A DNA stretch of 64,000 nucleotides from Piscirickettsiaceae bacterium (GCA_013215805.1 JABSQM010000014.1:294728-358727), one strand, 5' to 3'. Positions 42,601 to 51,756 are shown, numbered from the stretch's first letter. Notes: generated by a model from the sequence alone, not told the origin. Numbers and translations are program-made.

Positions 42601-42831
42601 TTAACATCTCTAACAACATTTATTGGATTATTACCATTAATGTTTGAAGAATCTTTACAAGCACAATTTTTAATCCCTATGGCAATATCACTAGGTTTTG
42701 GGAGTTTATTTGCAATGTTTGTCACCCTAATTATGATACCCACCAATATTCTTATTGCGGAAGATATCAAATGGACTATTACCAAGATTTTTAGATTTAG
42801 TATCTACGAATATTTGGATAAAAAGATATAA
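39688..42831 (+). CDS. RND family efflux transporter permease
   Basis: A proton-driven inner-membrane pump of the AcrB/MexB superfamily, 1047 residues. It has one N-terminal transmembrane helix, a large periplasmic loop opening with LKVEVFPKIEPNIISIFVSL, a block of helices including GIIADDAIITGENVYSRM with the proton-relay pair Asp395-Asp396, a second periplasmic loop and a second block with LTALTGIVINDSLVLLDHIN. The FPKIEP and AAPEDVE motifs mark the HAE1-like group. Substrate cannot be inferred. It is the longest gene in the window and intact, notable in a decaying genome. Confidence 0.92.
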   Translation: MIEWFAKNDIAAHLLMVTIIGAGCFSSFRLLKVEVFPKIEPNIISIFVSLPNAAPEDVESGIAVRIEAAMEDLEGIETIISKSNEGYVIVTIEVDSDYEPMSILADIKNRVNSIRKFPTNAKKPVISLEKYLNQVISVVISGPYSEVEIYNYAEQVRSEILYMQEISQVKIVNVRKFEISIEASQYKLREYNVTLADIGIAVKNNSLDASVGTAIINGSDTLIRSKGQAHRQREFENIIVKTNPNGSIVRIGNLAKVNYTFKEGNIKFNFNGDFATLINIYRIGNQSAIQIANTVRRYIEEKQKNLPLGTSLSYWDDHSQYLKARLNTLLHNGIQGGILVMLLLALFLKPSVAFWVVMGIPISLLGALSFMSVLDISINMISAFGFIIVLGIIADDAIITGENVYSRMKDGMSGLNASIVGSKQIAIPVTYGMLTTVAAFLPLAFIEGKMGDFMLSIPMVAIPCLIFSLIESKLILPSHLKKIKINHGSSFFMSNWQKKFSNNFEQFILQSYKPMLSVCIHYRYIVLFSCISIFFLILTIIFSGRIHFNFLPKIESNHATVTLTMPMSTPFKVTDWYIKKITASAIQLKKKYHNNYPKSDEKQLIITDILSITGWSEKLGQDENVGCVRIETIPSNKGVTNIKLKDIAKDWRTMIGNIPNVESLIFHYEIIQTGDPIAIQLRGRSLKSLERIGDEVKTKLLTYTNIFNITDSISNGKDELIIELNRQGYILGLTRSDIIRQVSIAFRGFEAQHIQRGQDHVLVLIRIPKAERSSLSTLKKFLLLTSDSKQVPLSHVATITPTTSYSTITRINLERILTITADMDKEKINVSMLQKDLANLLDKSLIDFPNISYAFEGEAKNQEKAFDSLKVGLIILIFIIYCLLALPMKSYLQPIVIISVIPFGAIGAILGHLIMEHTLSFLSILGLTALTGIVINDSLVLLDHINQQLKNGSTIFDAALNAGSARFRAVMLTSLTTFIGLLPLMFEESLQAQFLIPMAISLGFGSLFAMFVTLIMIPTNILIAEDIKWTITKIFRFSIYEYLDKKI

Positions 42832-43783
42832 ATATTATTTAATAATATATCCATAATTTATAGACAGAAATAATCTTCATCCAAGAAAAGCAAGAATACT
42901 AATTCAGAAATAGAGTATTAAGACTATTAAAAATTAATATCACAAGTTAAAAATATGTAAATTTAAGTGCTTTTACTTATCTGTAGTGACGTCAGGATAC
43001 TCTATCAAGTTGCTAAAAGATATACTAATCACACTAATATACAGGTCATACCTAGATATTCAAATAAGAAGCATTGTACTAATCTAGCGAGTATTTGATA
43101 CTATCAAGAAACAAATTTACAGCTGTACGAACCTAAATATTTGAATTAATAATTCGATAGAGCAATGATCGGTGGAGATTATACGCTATATGCCATGGTA
43201 TAAATATAATAACATTACGGACAATTAATAAAATTGAAATCATATATTAGATACTAAAATTATGAGATCAAATGAAAACTAAAAATAATTTTACACTGAA
43301 AAATATTTGTTTCAATATCTATACCCTTACATGTTCTCATGATATCTCTAATCATGAAGGCATATTATATTTTCTAAAATTACTATCAGGAGGTTAATGA
43401 TGAGCTGTGATATACTAAAATATCTATCCTAGGACATTTAATATACTTGAATCTAACTCTCTTCATTAGACATATGTCTAATAATACGACGCATCGACAA
43501 TATGTTGCTATATCAATTAATACCTCAAGTAAAATTCACATATATAATTAATAAAGAATGAGCATAGAGATGCGTATAAACATAAATAATACCATTATCT
43601 ATTTTTATGAAAGTTATATCAAATATATATCTAGCTCACCCCGATAAAAACGTTGTCAGTACAATATCGAATTTAGTACTAAAAAACAAAGAAGTTTACT
43701 AATGTAATTCTCTTCCTTAAGGTGACAAGATGATATAGCCTAATAAGAAATCCATCCAAAAACACCTTATAATGAACAAGAAA

Positions 43784-43806
43784 GATGAGATGCGATGCGA
43801 TGAGAT
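43784..43806 (+). repeat. Imperfect pentanucleotide repeat (GATGA/GATGC)
   Basis: Four full copies of GATGM plus a partial fifth (GATGA GATGC GATGC GATGA GAT). It is related to the GATGT array at 37373-37407 on the other side of the RND operon and on the same strand. Confidence 0.8.
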
Positions 43807-44500
43807 AATGGTCTCAATCTGATGCAAATCAACACCATAGCAGAAATGCTAAAATTTGGTGATAGACAACAAATTTTACAAATAATTTAACTAAATATTA
43901 TCGCCATAACCAACGGCTTCCATATCAATCCTTAATTGTTTAGTGCACCATATAAAGTATGATGCACCACATAGATACCACTATGAAAATATAATGTAGT
44001 TCAAATCAAATTCATTTGAAACGCGACCTTGCGAATTTATTTGTATCAGGATTTTTCACTTTTAACATGCCAGTTGCGCTCTTCATGAACTCATTTATAC
44101 TGGCTACATCATATCCACTATTATTGATAGTTGCATATATTATTCTCATCGCAACTAAAATGATTGATGAAAATATTAATATCATCGTTAATTTAATTAT
44201 AAGGAAATACTAATACTAAAATTAACAAAGGTATCGGTTCTTCAGTATCAACAAAAAGTGATGCTCATCCTATACTGATACAGTACCACTGTAACAGTAA
44301 AGACAACCTTAATAATAATTTTTCATATTTATACCTTCATTATTGTATAATTATTCCTGTTATTTATTATACCTACGGATGTAATCATTAGTCGATGAAG
44401 AAGAGTGAAAAATTAATAATATATATATCAGATTATTAATGTTCATAAGCATAACGTCACTTTCTAAAAGATATAGAACATAAGATCGATAAAATATAAG

Positions 44501-44536
44501 GATAGATAAGATAGATAGGTAAGATAGATAAGATAG
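44501..44536 (+). repeat. Imperfect tandem repeat of AAGATAGAT
   Basis: About four units of GATAGAT/AAGATAGAT with one four-base spacer. Simple-sequence DNA in a gene-free region, beside the end of the PLP enzyme gene. Confidence 0.75.
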
Positions 44537-44704
44537 CTTCAAGATAATTGAAAATAATTTCAAATTTATACACCATGAACTTAAATGGCATATTACTAGA
44601 GTAGTCAACATAGGCAAAAAGTTCAGCCATCATTCCCATACTATTATTATATAGATAGGGCGATATATCAGGAGTACCAACAATCTTAATATAGTAAATA
44701 TATC

Positions 44705-45958
44705 TCAATTAGAAACTTTTAAATCTTCGCGTGAAGAATATAACGCATTGTCAAAATCTGCAATTAGATCATCTATGTCCTCAATACCAACAGAAATACG
44801 AATTAAGGAATCTTTAATGCCCATATTGGACCTAATTTTAGACCCCATTTCCCAATAAATAGTATGAGATACAGGAATAGCCAATGTACGATTGTCACCC
44901 AAATGACTAGAAAGAATGACAAAATTTAAATTTGTTAAAAATGTAGACCAATTATAATAATCAGCAAGTTCGATGCTTAATAAAGAACCATATGCCCTGA
45001 ATATTTTCTGAGATAACTTATGTTGAGGGTGGGTGCTTATACCGGGATAAAAGACGTCAGATACTGCAGGATGTTTAGATAAAAATTGAGCTAGTTCATA
45101 AGCATTTCTATTCGTTCTGTCAAGTCTTAATACAAGAGTTTCGGCACCAATAGAAATTTTATGTGCTGATTCTGCAGGTAGAGCACCACCAAAGTCTCGA
45201 AGACCTTTTTTTCTAATTTGCGTAATTCCCCAATATTGGGGAATTTTTCCCTTATAAATATCATTAATATTTGGAAATTTATTCCAATTAAAAATACCTG
45301 TGTCAGTGACAGAACCACCCAAAACATTTCCATGCCCAGAGATATTTTTAGTTAAAGAATTGATAACAAGACTAGCCTCTACATTCTTGGGTTGAAATAA
45401 ATATCCTGATGTTAGGGTATTATCAACTATATAAAGCAAACCTATTCGTTTACACAATATACCAATCCTTGGTAAATCAGCCACTTGAGTACAAGGATTC
45501 GCAATGGTTTCAATAAATACTAATCTAGTACTAGGTCTAATGGCCTTTTCTACATTATTAATATTAGTTGCATCAACCAAAGTTACATCACACCCAATTA
45601 TAGATAATGTCTCAAGCAGACTATTGGTATTTCCAAATAGATGAACACTAGAAATTATGTGATCATCTTTACGTAATAATGAAAATAATGTCGAACCAAT
45701 GGCAGCCATACCCGTACTAAAACACACAGTTGCAAAGCCATCTTCAAGTAAAGTGATTTTATTTTCTAATAGAGTGGTTGTAGGATTAGATTGACGACTG
45801 TATATGTAACCATCCTCGGTACCTTGAAAAACATCAATCAACTTCTGATAATCTGAATATCCATAAGCCACAGAAGTATGAATAGGCTTGTGGATAGCTC
45901 CATGCTCTATATCAGTTTTTCTGTCAGCATGAATTATCTTTGTAGTTAACCCTGGCAT
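44705..45958 (-). CDS. Cys/Met metabolism PLP-dependent enzyme (cystathionine gamma-synthase family)
   Basis: A fold-type I PLP enzyme acting on O-acyl-homoserine or cystathionine-type substrates. The 417-residue protein has IHTSVAYGYSDY, YSRQSNPTT, FSTGMAAI, IETIANPCTQVADL, VDNTLTSGYL, the Schiff-base lysine in NSLTKNISGHGN, and RISVGIED. It resembles the subgroup labelled 'cystathionine gamma-synthase family' in betaproteobacteria; whether it uses sulfide (metZ/metY-like) or cysteine cannot be told from sequence. ATG at 45958 chosen; a GTG four codons upstream is possible. Isolated, with large gaps on both sides. Confidence 0.85.
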   Translation of the reverse strand: MPGLTTKIIHADRKTDIEHGAIHKPIHTSVAYGYSDYQKLIDVFQGTEDGYIYSRQSNPTTTLLENKITLLEDGFATVCFSTGMAAIGSTLFSLLRKDDHIISSVHLFGNTNSLLETLSIIGCDVTLVDATNINNVEKAIRPSTRLVFIETIANPCTQVADLPRIGILCKRIGLLYIVDNTLTSGYLFQPKNVEASLVINSLTKNISGHGNVLGGSVTDTGIFNWNKFPNINDIYKGKIPQYWGITQIRKKGLRDFGGALPAESAHKISIGAETLVLRLDRTNRNAYELAQFLSKHPAVSDVFYPGISTHPQHKLSQKIFRAYGSLLSIELADYYNWSTFLTNLNFVILSSHLGDNRTLAIPVSHTIYWEMGSKIRSNMGIKDSLIRISVGIEDIDDLIADFDNALYSSREDLKVSN

Positions 45959-46927
45959 ATTATTAATCACATTTACTTAATTTAATATTAAATTAAGAAA
46001 GTTCATAGAACACATATAATAAATGATAATCATCACCGACCTTCAATTAATGTTTCTAATTCATAATTCATATTATCAAAAAACATCTTCTCATATCAAT
46101 CACAACCAAATGATACACTTTCCTAAAATGCATATGCTTATAATTATTATTTATAATTTTAAATATTCTACATTAATAATGATAGACATTCTAATATTCT
46201 CGCAAATCCTTAAAAATAATTTATTTTATAAAAATTTAAAATTATATCTCTGCGTTCAAACTATGAATTAGAGAACAATAAATAAATATAAGGATAAACA
46301 GATAAGTGGCCCAAAATTTAGCAGAATAAGATCGAAATTCTACTTCACCTAATTCAGCGAAAATATTACCGACCGATATCATATATAAGGTTAAAAATAA
46401 AAATATAATTATAAAATCAAATAAATGTACCTTATTTTTAATAAAGCCACACTTAATAAGCTCTGCTCAATGCATTATTATAAATAGTTATACCCCCACC
46501 TGTCCTATACAAGATAATGGCATTAAGATATTAGTATGATCATATTAAGATGACCAGAGGTCAATTGATTATAACCAGAATTAATATTAACATTATCTAT
46601 GATACATAAAATTCGATGAATATACTTAAAAGTACAAATTCTCTCAAGTAATATACATTCCAAAAAATATAGAATGTAATTCTATTAAAACGGAAATAAT
46701 ATTGTACTCGTAGAATCACAACTTAGAGAACAAGCACCGCCAATATTATAAATGCTATGCGTAATTTTTCAAGGCTTTATAAAGATAAAAAATTATTTAA
46801 AGACTCATAAAATGGCATTGCAACCAAATTTGTAGATACAAACATTAAATCATTTTAAATGGAAATATTTAAGATCATATTTTGGTCAGAATCATTCAAT
46901 CAAATGATAAAACTATATCTATATTTT
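45959..46927. other. Gene-free stretch (969 bases)
   Basis: AT-rich DNA upstream of the PLP enzyme gene and downstream of trpG. An 82-codon frame at 46023-46271 is composed of low-complexity I/N/L/Y residues and looks like chance. No other structure seen. Confidence 0.5.
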
Positions 46928-47584
46928 TTAGGATAAAGTTAGGTTAAATAAAAAATTTTCAAGAATATCCTGACCGCATTCAGTCCAGAATGACTCCGGA
47001 TGAAACTGAACGCCAAAGATAGGATAGTCCTTGTGATTAATTGCCATGATTTCGTAGTAAGATGATAAAGTCTTCTCTTGGTTTTGAAATGATTCACTTA
47101 CTACTGCAGTAATATTAAAGCAAGAAGGTAAGCAAGCATTATCTACAACTAACGAATGATAACGCATTACCTCAATAGGATTTGGTAATCCCTTAAATAT
47201 TTCTTCAGAAGTATGACAGACCGGGCTTGTCTTCCCATGAATTGGTGCTATCGCCTTGACTATATTGCCACCAAAAGCTTGCACAATTCCCTGCATACCA
47301 AGACATACGCCTAACAAAGGTATCGTTAAACCCAATTTACGAATAACCATCTCGCAAATACCAAAATAGGATTTATTAACTGGTGAACCTGGACCTGGAG
47401 AAATAATAATACGATCAGGATTCGTATTTTCTACGTCCGTAAGAGTAACTTCATCATTGCGTTTCACAATAATATTAAAACTACATATCTTACCTAGATC
47501 CCTCTTACTTGAAAGCAATTCACCAATATATTGATATAAATTATAGGTAAATGAACCATAATTATCTATTATATAAATATTCAC
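46928..47584 (-). CDS. trpG: Anthranilate/aminodeoxychorismate synthase glutamine amidotransferase
   Basis: Supplies ammonia from glutamine to the synthase subunit encoded just upstream. The 218-residue class I amidotransferase has IIDNYGSFTYNLYQYI, ISPGPGSP, the nucleophile in GVCLGMQG and the catalytic pair in GVQFHPES. The start is GTG inside the trpE stop (GTGA overlap), so it is coupled to trpE. In many bacteria one such subunit serves both tryptophan and folate; the folate cluster elsewhere makes a dual role possible. Confidence 0.88.
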   Translation of the reverse strand: MNIYIIDNYGSFTYNLYQYIGELLSSKRDLGKICSFNIIVKRNDEVTLTDVENTNPDRIIISPGPGSPVNKSYFGICEMVIRKLGLTIPLLGVCLGMQGIVQAFGGNIVKAIAPIHGKTSPVCHTSEEIFKGLPNPIEVMRYHSLVVDNACLPSCFNITAVVSESFQNQEKTLSSYYEIMAINHKDYPIFGVQFHPESFWTECGQDILENFLFNLTLS

Positions 47585-48984
47585 AAAATGGAACTACCTT
47601 TACTAGATACATCAGCAAACATATTCAGTACTGTTTCTGTGCTAGCTAATTTACTCTTGATCTCCTCATACTCATTCATCGGTGTAGAGTCATAAACATT
47701 ACCGCCACATGTTTGGACATAAGCTTGGTTGCCTTTGCAAAATAGAGTGCGAATAGGAATCGCAAAGGTACAGTCTCCATTAAATGAGAAAGTACCAACC
47801 CCACCACCGTAAGGCCCCCTGCCCTCCTTTTCTATTAGATCTATAATTTTTATCGCTTCTATCTTAGGAGATCCAGATAAGGTACCTGCTGGAAAATTAC
47901 TGGCAACAACTGAGAACATATCCTCTGATGTATTCATTATTCCCACAATCTCACTTGAAATATGTTGAACATGACTGTATCTCTTAACATCCATTAATCT
48001 ACGCACTTTAACAGTGCCAAATTTAGCTACACGACCCAGGTCATTTCTATGTAAATCTACTAACATGTTATGTTCAGCTACTTCTTTTTTATCTTTTAAT
48101 AAACATCTCGCCAACTCCTTATCTTCTTCTGGAGTCCTCCCCCTAGTGGTGGTACCAGCAAGCGGATAAGTTACCATTTCACCCTGTTGAATTTTTAGCA
48201 ATAATTCAGGACTGGCACCAATGATTCTTTCATCATTAAATTTTATAAAATACATATGTGGTGATGGATTAACTTCTCTCAACTTCTCATATATATTAAG
48301 GTAATCGCCATTGATTTCATACTCTGATTTAAAGCCTATTTCACACTGAAAAATATTTCCCTCAATAATATTTCTTTTTCCAATGTTAACAGCATTTTCA
48401 TGCTCACTACGACTCATTGAATCACCCAACATCTTTACGCTAACTGGTTCATTACCTAAATAAGGTTCATTTATGATATCCTTAATTTCATCAATTCTAT
48501 TAACTTGATAATAGAAATAAATGATCTCATTAGTAATTTTATCTAAAATAAGGCCATCCTTATATAAACCAAACTTAAACATATCAAAATTATCACTTTT
48601 TTTAATATTAAGATTGGGCTCAAATAAATTAATACAGTCGTAGCCTAAATAACCCGTTAAACCACCAACATAATTTCTTGAGATAACATCTTGAGGTGTG
48701 ATCTCTCGAAGCAATTGATAAGGATTATCACAAGGATACATCTCACTTATCCCAGATCTCCAATTGATCATAAGACAATGTTCTTTAGCATGGAAAATAC
48801 TATCTGGATCAAAGCCTATTAAAGAATACCTTGATAAATAACTTTCCTCGCCCAAAGATTCAAAAATGAAACAATTTTTATAACGTTTTTCTATTTTTTT
48901 AAACAACTCCAAGAAATTAGTACTATTGCAAATAATTATATATTCTGCTTTTTTAGGGATATCAATATCGATGGGGCGTTTCAC
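47581..48984 (-). CDS. trpE: Anthranilate synthase component I
   Basis: Converts chorismate to anthranilate with ammonia from TrpG. The 467-residue protein has FIFESLGEESYLSRYSLIG (the feedback-site LLES region), NPSPHMYFI, YPLAGTTTRGRTPEED, HNMLVDLHRNDLGRVA, KRYSHVQHISSEI and PAGTLSGSPKIEA. Around residue 210 it reads GNIFQCEIGFKSEYE where betaproteobacterial TrpE usually has GDVFQVVLSQR, and the C-terminus reads GGNVYDSTPMNEYEE. This suggests a different TrpE lineage. GTG start with GGAGAA upstream. It forms a two-gene operon with trpG. Confidence 0.87.
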   Translation of the reverse strand: MKRPIDIDIPKKAEYIIICNSTNFLELFKKIEKRYKNCFIFESLGEESYLSRYSLIGFDPDSIFHAKEHCLMINWRSGISEMYPCDNPYQLLREITPQDVISRNYVGGLTGYLGYDCINLFEPNLNIKKSDNFDMFKFGLYKDGLILDKITNEIIYFYYQVNRIDEIKDIINEPYLGNEPVSVKMLGDSMSRSEHENAVNIGKRNIIEGNIFQCEIGFKSEYEINGDYLNIYEKLREVNPSPHMYFIKFNDERIIGASPELLLKIQQGEMVTYPLAGTTTRGRTPEEDKELARCLLKDKKEVAEHNMLVDLHRNDLGRVAKFGTVKVRRLMDVKRYSHVQHISSEIVGIMNTSEDMFSVVASNFPAGTLSGSPKIEAIKIIDLIEKEGRGPYGGGVGTFSFNGDCTFAIPIRTLFCKGNQAYVQTCGGNVYDSTPMNEYEEIKSKLASTETVLNMFADVSSKGSSIL

Positions 48985-49825
48985 TTATATTCTCCATATA
49001 TACTAGACTGCTGTTTACTATTACTCAGACTAAAGCAAACTTACATTGACCCTAATAACTAAAATTGCATATATACCTCAATAAATGTTCATACAAACTC
49101 TTGTATATGGAAACTAGAAATATAATCATTACCAGCCTTCCCTCAATTATCCAAATATACCTTTAAATACTCATACTAAATATCATAGGTATATATTATA
49201 TTAAATAACACAACGTGTCATAGCACATAATAAATTAATAGTGCACAAAGAACCACTTAAATATAAGGCTTAGGTAGTTCATTTCTTTGGTTATTACAAC
49301 TATCTTCAAAACTGGCACTATCAAAATAGTAATTTATAATAGTCTGATTTATGATATTAAGCCCAATAATCAATGACCCAAATCATAAATATCTCATCAA
49401 AATTTATCTATAGGTATCTTTTTATGTGATCTAATCGCTCAATATAAAATTTGGATATTCCCCACAAAATAATATTACATCTGCTATTTGTCCTAAATTA
49501 AATAAGATTCCTCTACGCACAATTGGTTATAACTTAATGAATATAACATCAGCCATGCCAAATACATTAAATAATATATCTATAAATGATATTTTATACA
49601 TAACCTGTTAATCAACAAAATAAATATTATTAATATACACTTTGTCCATTCAATACTTATATATTTTAGTCATCACGGCATATAATTATAGAAATTTAAT
49701 GTCATGCGATAAGTATAAAGATGAGACAAAACGGGTGGCAACATATTCAATGTATCCATCTTATTAACAAGAGCAGATAATCATCAACAATATAAAGAAG
49801 AGAATGCCATCATTCCATGTCTTTA
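48985..49825. other. Gene-free stretch (841 bases)
   Basis: AT-rich DNA between trpE and the decayed mobile region. No gene, tRNA or clear terminator is visible. It should contain the trpE promoter near 49000-49100. Confidence 0.5.
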
Positions 49826-50098
49826 TTATATCCATGATTTTTCTTGGTCACTGGGATCTAAATGACCTAATTTACGGCACTGTACATCTCTTTTAAGTGC
49901 ATCACTCACCGTGCTTTGCTCTCCCATAATCAAATAATTTGTTGTGACATCTAGAACTTTAGCTAGGGATGCTATTTTTTCAGCAGATGGTCGTTTAATA
50001 CCTTTATTTTCAATCTCCTAGATATAGCCTTTCCCTAATCCTATCCTCTCCGCAAGCTTTTCTAGGATAAGATTTTTATTTTTGCGAGGCTCTTTAAT
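49826..50098 (-). pseudogene. XRE-family helix-turn-helix repressor with in-frame TAG and lost start codon
   Basis: Minus-strand frame of 90 codons reads NLILEKLAERIGLGKGYI, then TAG at 50018-50020, then EIENKGIKRPSAEKIASLAK and VLDVTTNYLIMGE. This is the HTH_3 repressor pattern, and the stop falls exactly between the recognition helix and the conserved EIE. The position after an AGGAG ribosome site holds ATT (50096-50098) where ATG is expected. Such repressors partner with ImmA/IrrE proteases, one of which lies at 53740. It is divergent from the small GDGHR gene across operator-like palindromes. Confidence 0.8.
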
Positions 50099-50189
50099 TT
50101 TTAGCTCCTAATATGTTGGTCATCTAATCCATTGCCTTTTGATTATTTATAGAAGAAGTATTCTATAATAAACTTTTTCTACTTGATAA

Positions 50190-50232
50190 GAACTAAAATA
50201 GTTCCATAATATACTTTTTTGGTTCACCGAAC
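50190..50232. promoter_or_regulatory. Two GTTC/GAAC palindromes, candidate repressor operators
   Basis: GAACTAAAATAGTTC (50190-50204) and GTTCACCGAAC (50222-50232) are perfect inverted repeats sharing half-sites. They lie between the divergent XRE pseudogene and the GDGHR gene. That is where a phage or plasmid repressor would bind. The spacers differ (AAAAT with T/A flanks versus ACC), so they may not be equivalent sites. Confidence 0.5.
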
Positions 50233-50348
50233 TTTTTGTATCTGATTATCGAGAGATTGCAACCTATATGCAACTACTTGATAAGATTTTGATTAGACTT
50301 TTTTGGTGAATTGACTGTAAATATTATTATTAATAATAGGAAATGAAT

Positions 50349-50523
50349 ATGGCTAGAAACACACCATCGGGTGATGGACATAGAAATAGCGCTGTGAAAA
50401 AGCGTTCTCAAACACAAACCCCCCAGCGGACATTGGGTGAGGCGTAACACAAGAACAGGACGATTCATTGATACCAAGACATCGGACAAAACACCATTTA
50501 AGGGTGTAAGGAAAGAAAAGTAA
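50349..50523 (+). pseudogene. Small conserved 'GDGHR' protein, frameshifted at a C6 tract
   Basis: ATG 50349 with AGGAAA upstream encodes MARNTPSGDGHRNSAVKKRS and then runs to TAA at 50445 in a wrong frame. Removing one C from the C6 run at 50419-50424 restores a protein of about 57 residues: after RSQTQTP it continues SGHWVRRNTRTGRFIDTK and ends TPFKGVRKEK before TAA at 50521. I recall small proteins of this pattern (GDGHR...RSQ...TGRFxDxK...FKGVRxEK) in many bacteria, without known function. The single-base run difference could be mutation or phase variation. Confidence 0.7.
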
Positions 50524-50551
50524 TTCCTTATAATTTATGAAAGATAAAAAA

Positions 50552-50613
50552 CTAAGAAGGGGCGGGTAGTTAGATCACTAATCTAACTGCCCACTTCATT
50601 TCTTAGATAAAAA
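50552..50613 (+). terminator. Strong hairpin terminator after the GDGHR gene
   Basis: GGGTAGTTAGAT (50564-50575) pairs with ATCTAACTGCCC (50581-50592) around a five-base loop, and flanking CTAAGAAG/CTTC..TTCTTAG arms extend the stem. An A-rich tail follows on the plus strand; the T-rich run lies on the other arm. It is likely a terminator, or a structured small RNA. Confidence 0.65.
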
Positions 50614-50779
50614 AAGGCTATAAGGTCGTAGGATGTGTCTTGAACCGCTTTAAATGACTATCATTTTATCTTTCCCAACTGGAAAAGTTATTTTATAATT
50701 TTGTTTAGATTTTAGATAATACATCTTTATTTAAAAGGATATTTATTCTATGAAATTTAGGAATTAATTGAAACCAAAA

Positions 50780-50818
50780 ATCGTATATGTAAATAAATAT
50801 ATACGATATAGGTATAAT
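50780..50818 (+). promoter_or_regulatory. Inverted repeat followed by a -10-like box
   Basis: ATCGTATAT (50780-50788) and ATATACGAT (50799-50807) form a 9-bp inverted repeat with a 10-base spacer. TATAAT at 50813-50818 follows. It could be an operator-promoter for the toxin-like gene that starts at 50992, but no -35 box is clear. Confidence 0.35.
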
Positions 50819-50853
50819 GTTTGTCGGCATTTTCGTAGCTTACCTTTATAATT

Positions 50854-50891
50854 AAAAAAATGGGGTGAGGGGGGGGGTTGCCCCCATTTTC
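50854..50891. terminator. G9-containing hairpin, terminator-like
   Basis: AAAATGGGG (50857-50865) pairs with CCCCATTTT (50882-50890). The loop carries a run of nine Gs (50869-50877) that can alternatively pair with the CCCCC arm. The A-run upstream and T-run downstream suit a bidirectional terminator. The G9 run is the longest G homopolymer noticed in the window. Confidence 0.55.
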
Positions 50892-50991
50892 AAAATAGTT
50901 CAAACAATTATGCATTCCCAATAAAATATAATATCCTTTATAAAAATAACTGGCTACACGAATATTTAATCATAAATTCAAATGTATTTAA

Positions 50992-51416
50992 ATGAATATA
51001 TATAAAATTATATTAACAGGTATATTAATTGGTCTCTTAGCTCAAACTTCTATAGCTAATACTTTGACTAATAGTGATATTATTTTTCGGATACGTTCAA
51101 AGGTGATTGGGAAAAGGGATTAACAGAATATGAAGCTAAATTTCAAATTTCTGAAAGAAATTCAGAAAAAGCCGAAATAAACCCCCAAAACATTCAGAAG
51201 AGGCAGAAAGTAGGGCACATTCGATAATTGAAAAACCTGGAAAATATAGTCAGTACACTACTAATAATGGTAATGGCACATGGAAGCAATATAGAGGTTC
51301 AGGTCAGGATCATAATGAAATTTCTAGGCCAAACGTTAAGGAAACCAAAAAATATTAGCCCAAATGGAAAAATATTTATCGGTAAAGGTAAAACTAGAAT
51401 GCTTGCACAAAACTAA
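50992..51416 (+). pseudogene. Decayed small secreted protein, toxin-like C-terminus
   Basis: ATG 50992 begins a signal peptide (MNIYKIILTGILIGLLAQTS with AIAN-type cleavage) and the frame breaks soon after. Following three frame changes, each at a homopolymer (T5 51083-51087, C5 51182-51186, A6 51347-51352), the reading continues. It passes DTFKGDWEKGLTEYEAKFQ, GKYSQYTTNNGNGTWKQYRG, DHNEISRPNVKE and SPNGKIFIGKGKTRML, ending at TAA 51414. The Y-R-G...HN.I.RPNVK pattern recalls C-terminal domains of polymorphic toxins. About 140 codons. The toxin assignment is inference from pattern and from the downstream partner. Confidence 0.45.
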
Positions 51417-51435
51417 ATCTCTAGGGAAAATAAAA

Positions 51436-51756
51436 ATGAATAATAATAAAAAATTATTTTCTTTAGAAGATTTTTTGAACGCATATAATAAGTTCGATCC
51501 AACTAATAATTTAGGATCAACTGATTATATCTATGCATTATTCAAGCTTTCCAATTTACCTATTGATTTAACATTATGCTACATAAAATTATTAACGCCT
51601 AAATTTAGGGTAGTTGATGGGCTTATATTTCTAGATGAGACATTCAATATTCATACTTATAATGAATATCCATCAAAAGGTCTAAGTAAAAATGAAATTC
51701 AGTATTGGATAAATATTCCTGCAATTACAGATATTTTAGAAAAAACAAAGGAATAA
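51436..51756 (+). CDS. Conserved hypothetical protein, possible immunity protein (truncated)
   Basis: Frame of 106 residues starting MNNNKKLFSLEDFLNAYNKF, with DYIYALFKLSNLPIDLTL and FRVVDGLIFLDETF, ending at TAA 51754. It begins 20 bases after the toxin-like remnant, the usual spacing for an immunity gene. The same frame past the stop still reads NAILLANSIVKMWNLILEI, so the original protein was longer (about 150 residues) and this is a truncated product. Function is unknown; the immunity idea rests only on position. Confidence 0.5.
   Translation: MNNNKKLFSLEDFLNAYNKFDPTNNLGSTDYIYALFKLSNLPIDLTLCYIKLLTPKFRVVDGLIFLDETFNIHTYNEYPSKGLSKNEIQYWINIPAITDILEKTKE

Larger units (their letters stand above)
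42832..44704. other. Gene-free stretch (1.87 kb) with short tandem repeats
   Basis: No supported gene. A 65-codon hydrophobic frame (44016-44213, TTG start) matches nothing I know and lacks a ribosome site. Short repeats at 43784-43806 and 44501-44536 are listed separately. The remainder is AT-rich with stops in all frames. Confidence 0.5.

Noticed and set aside
44016..44213. 65-residue hydrophobic open frame as a membrane protein gene
   Set aside because: TTG start without a ribosome site, no family match, and an isolated position in decaying DNA. The hydrophobic composition follows from AT-rich sequence.
46023..46271. 82-codon open frame
   Set aside because: Low-complexity I/N/L/Y/F composition typical of chance frames in AT-rich DNA, and no ribosome site or neighbour link.
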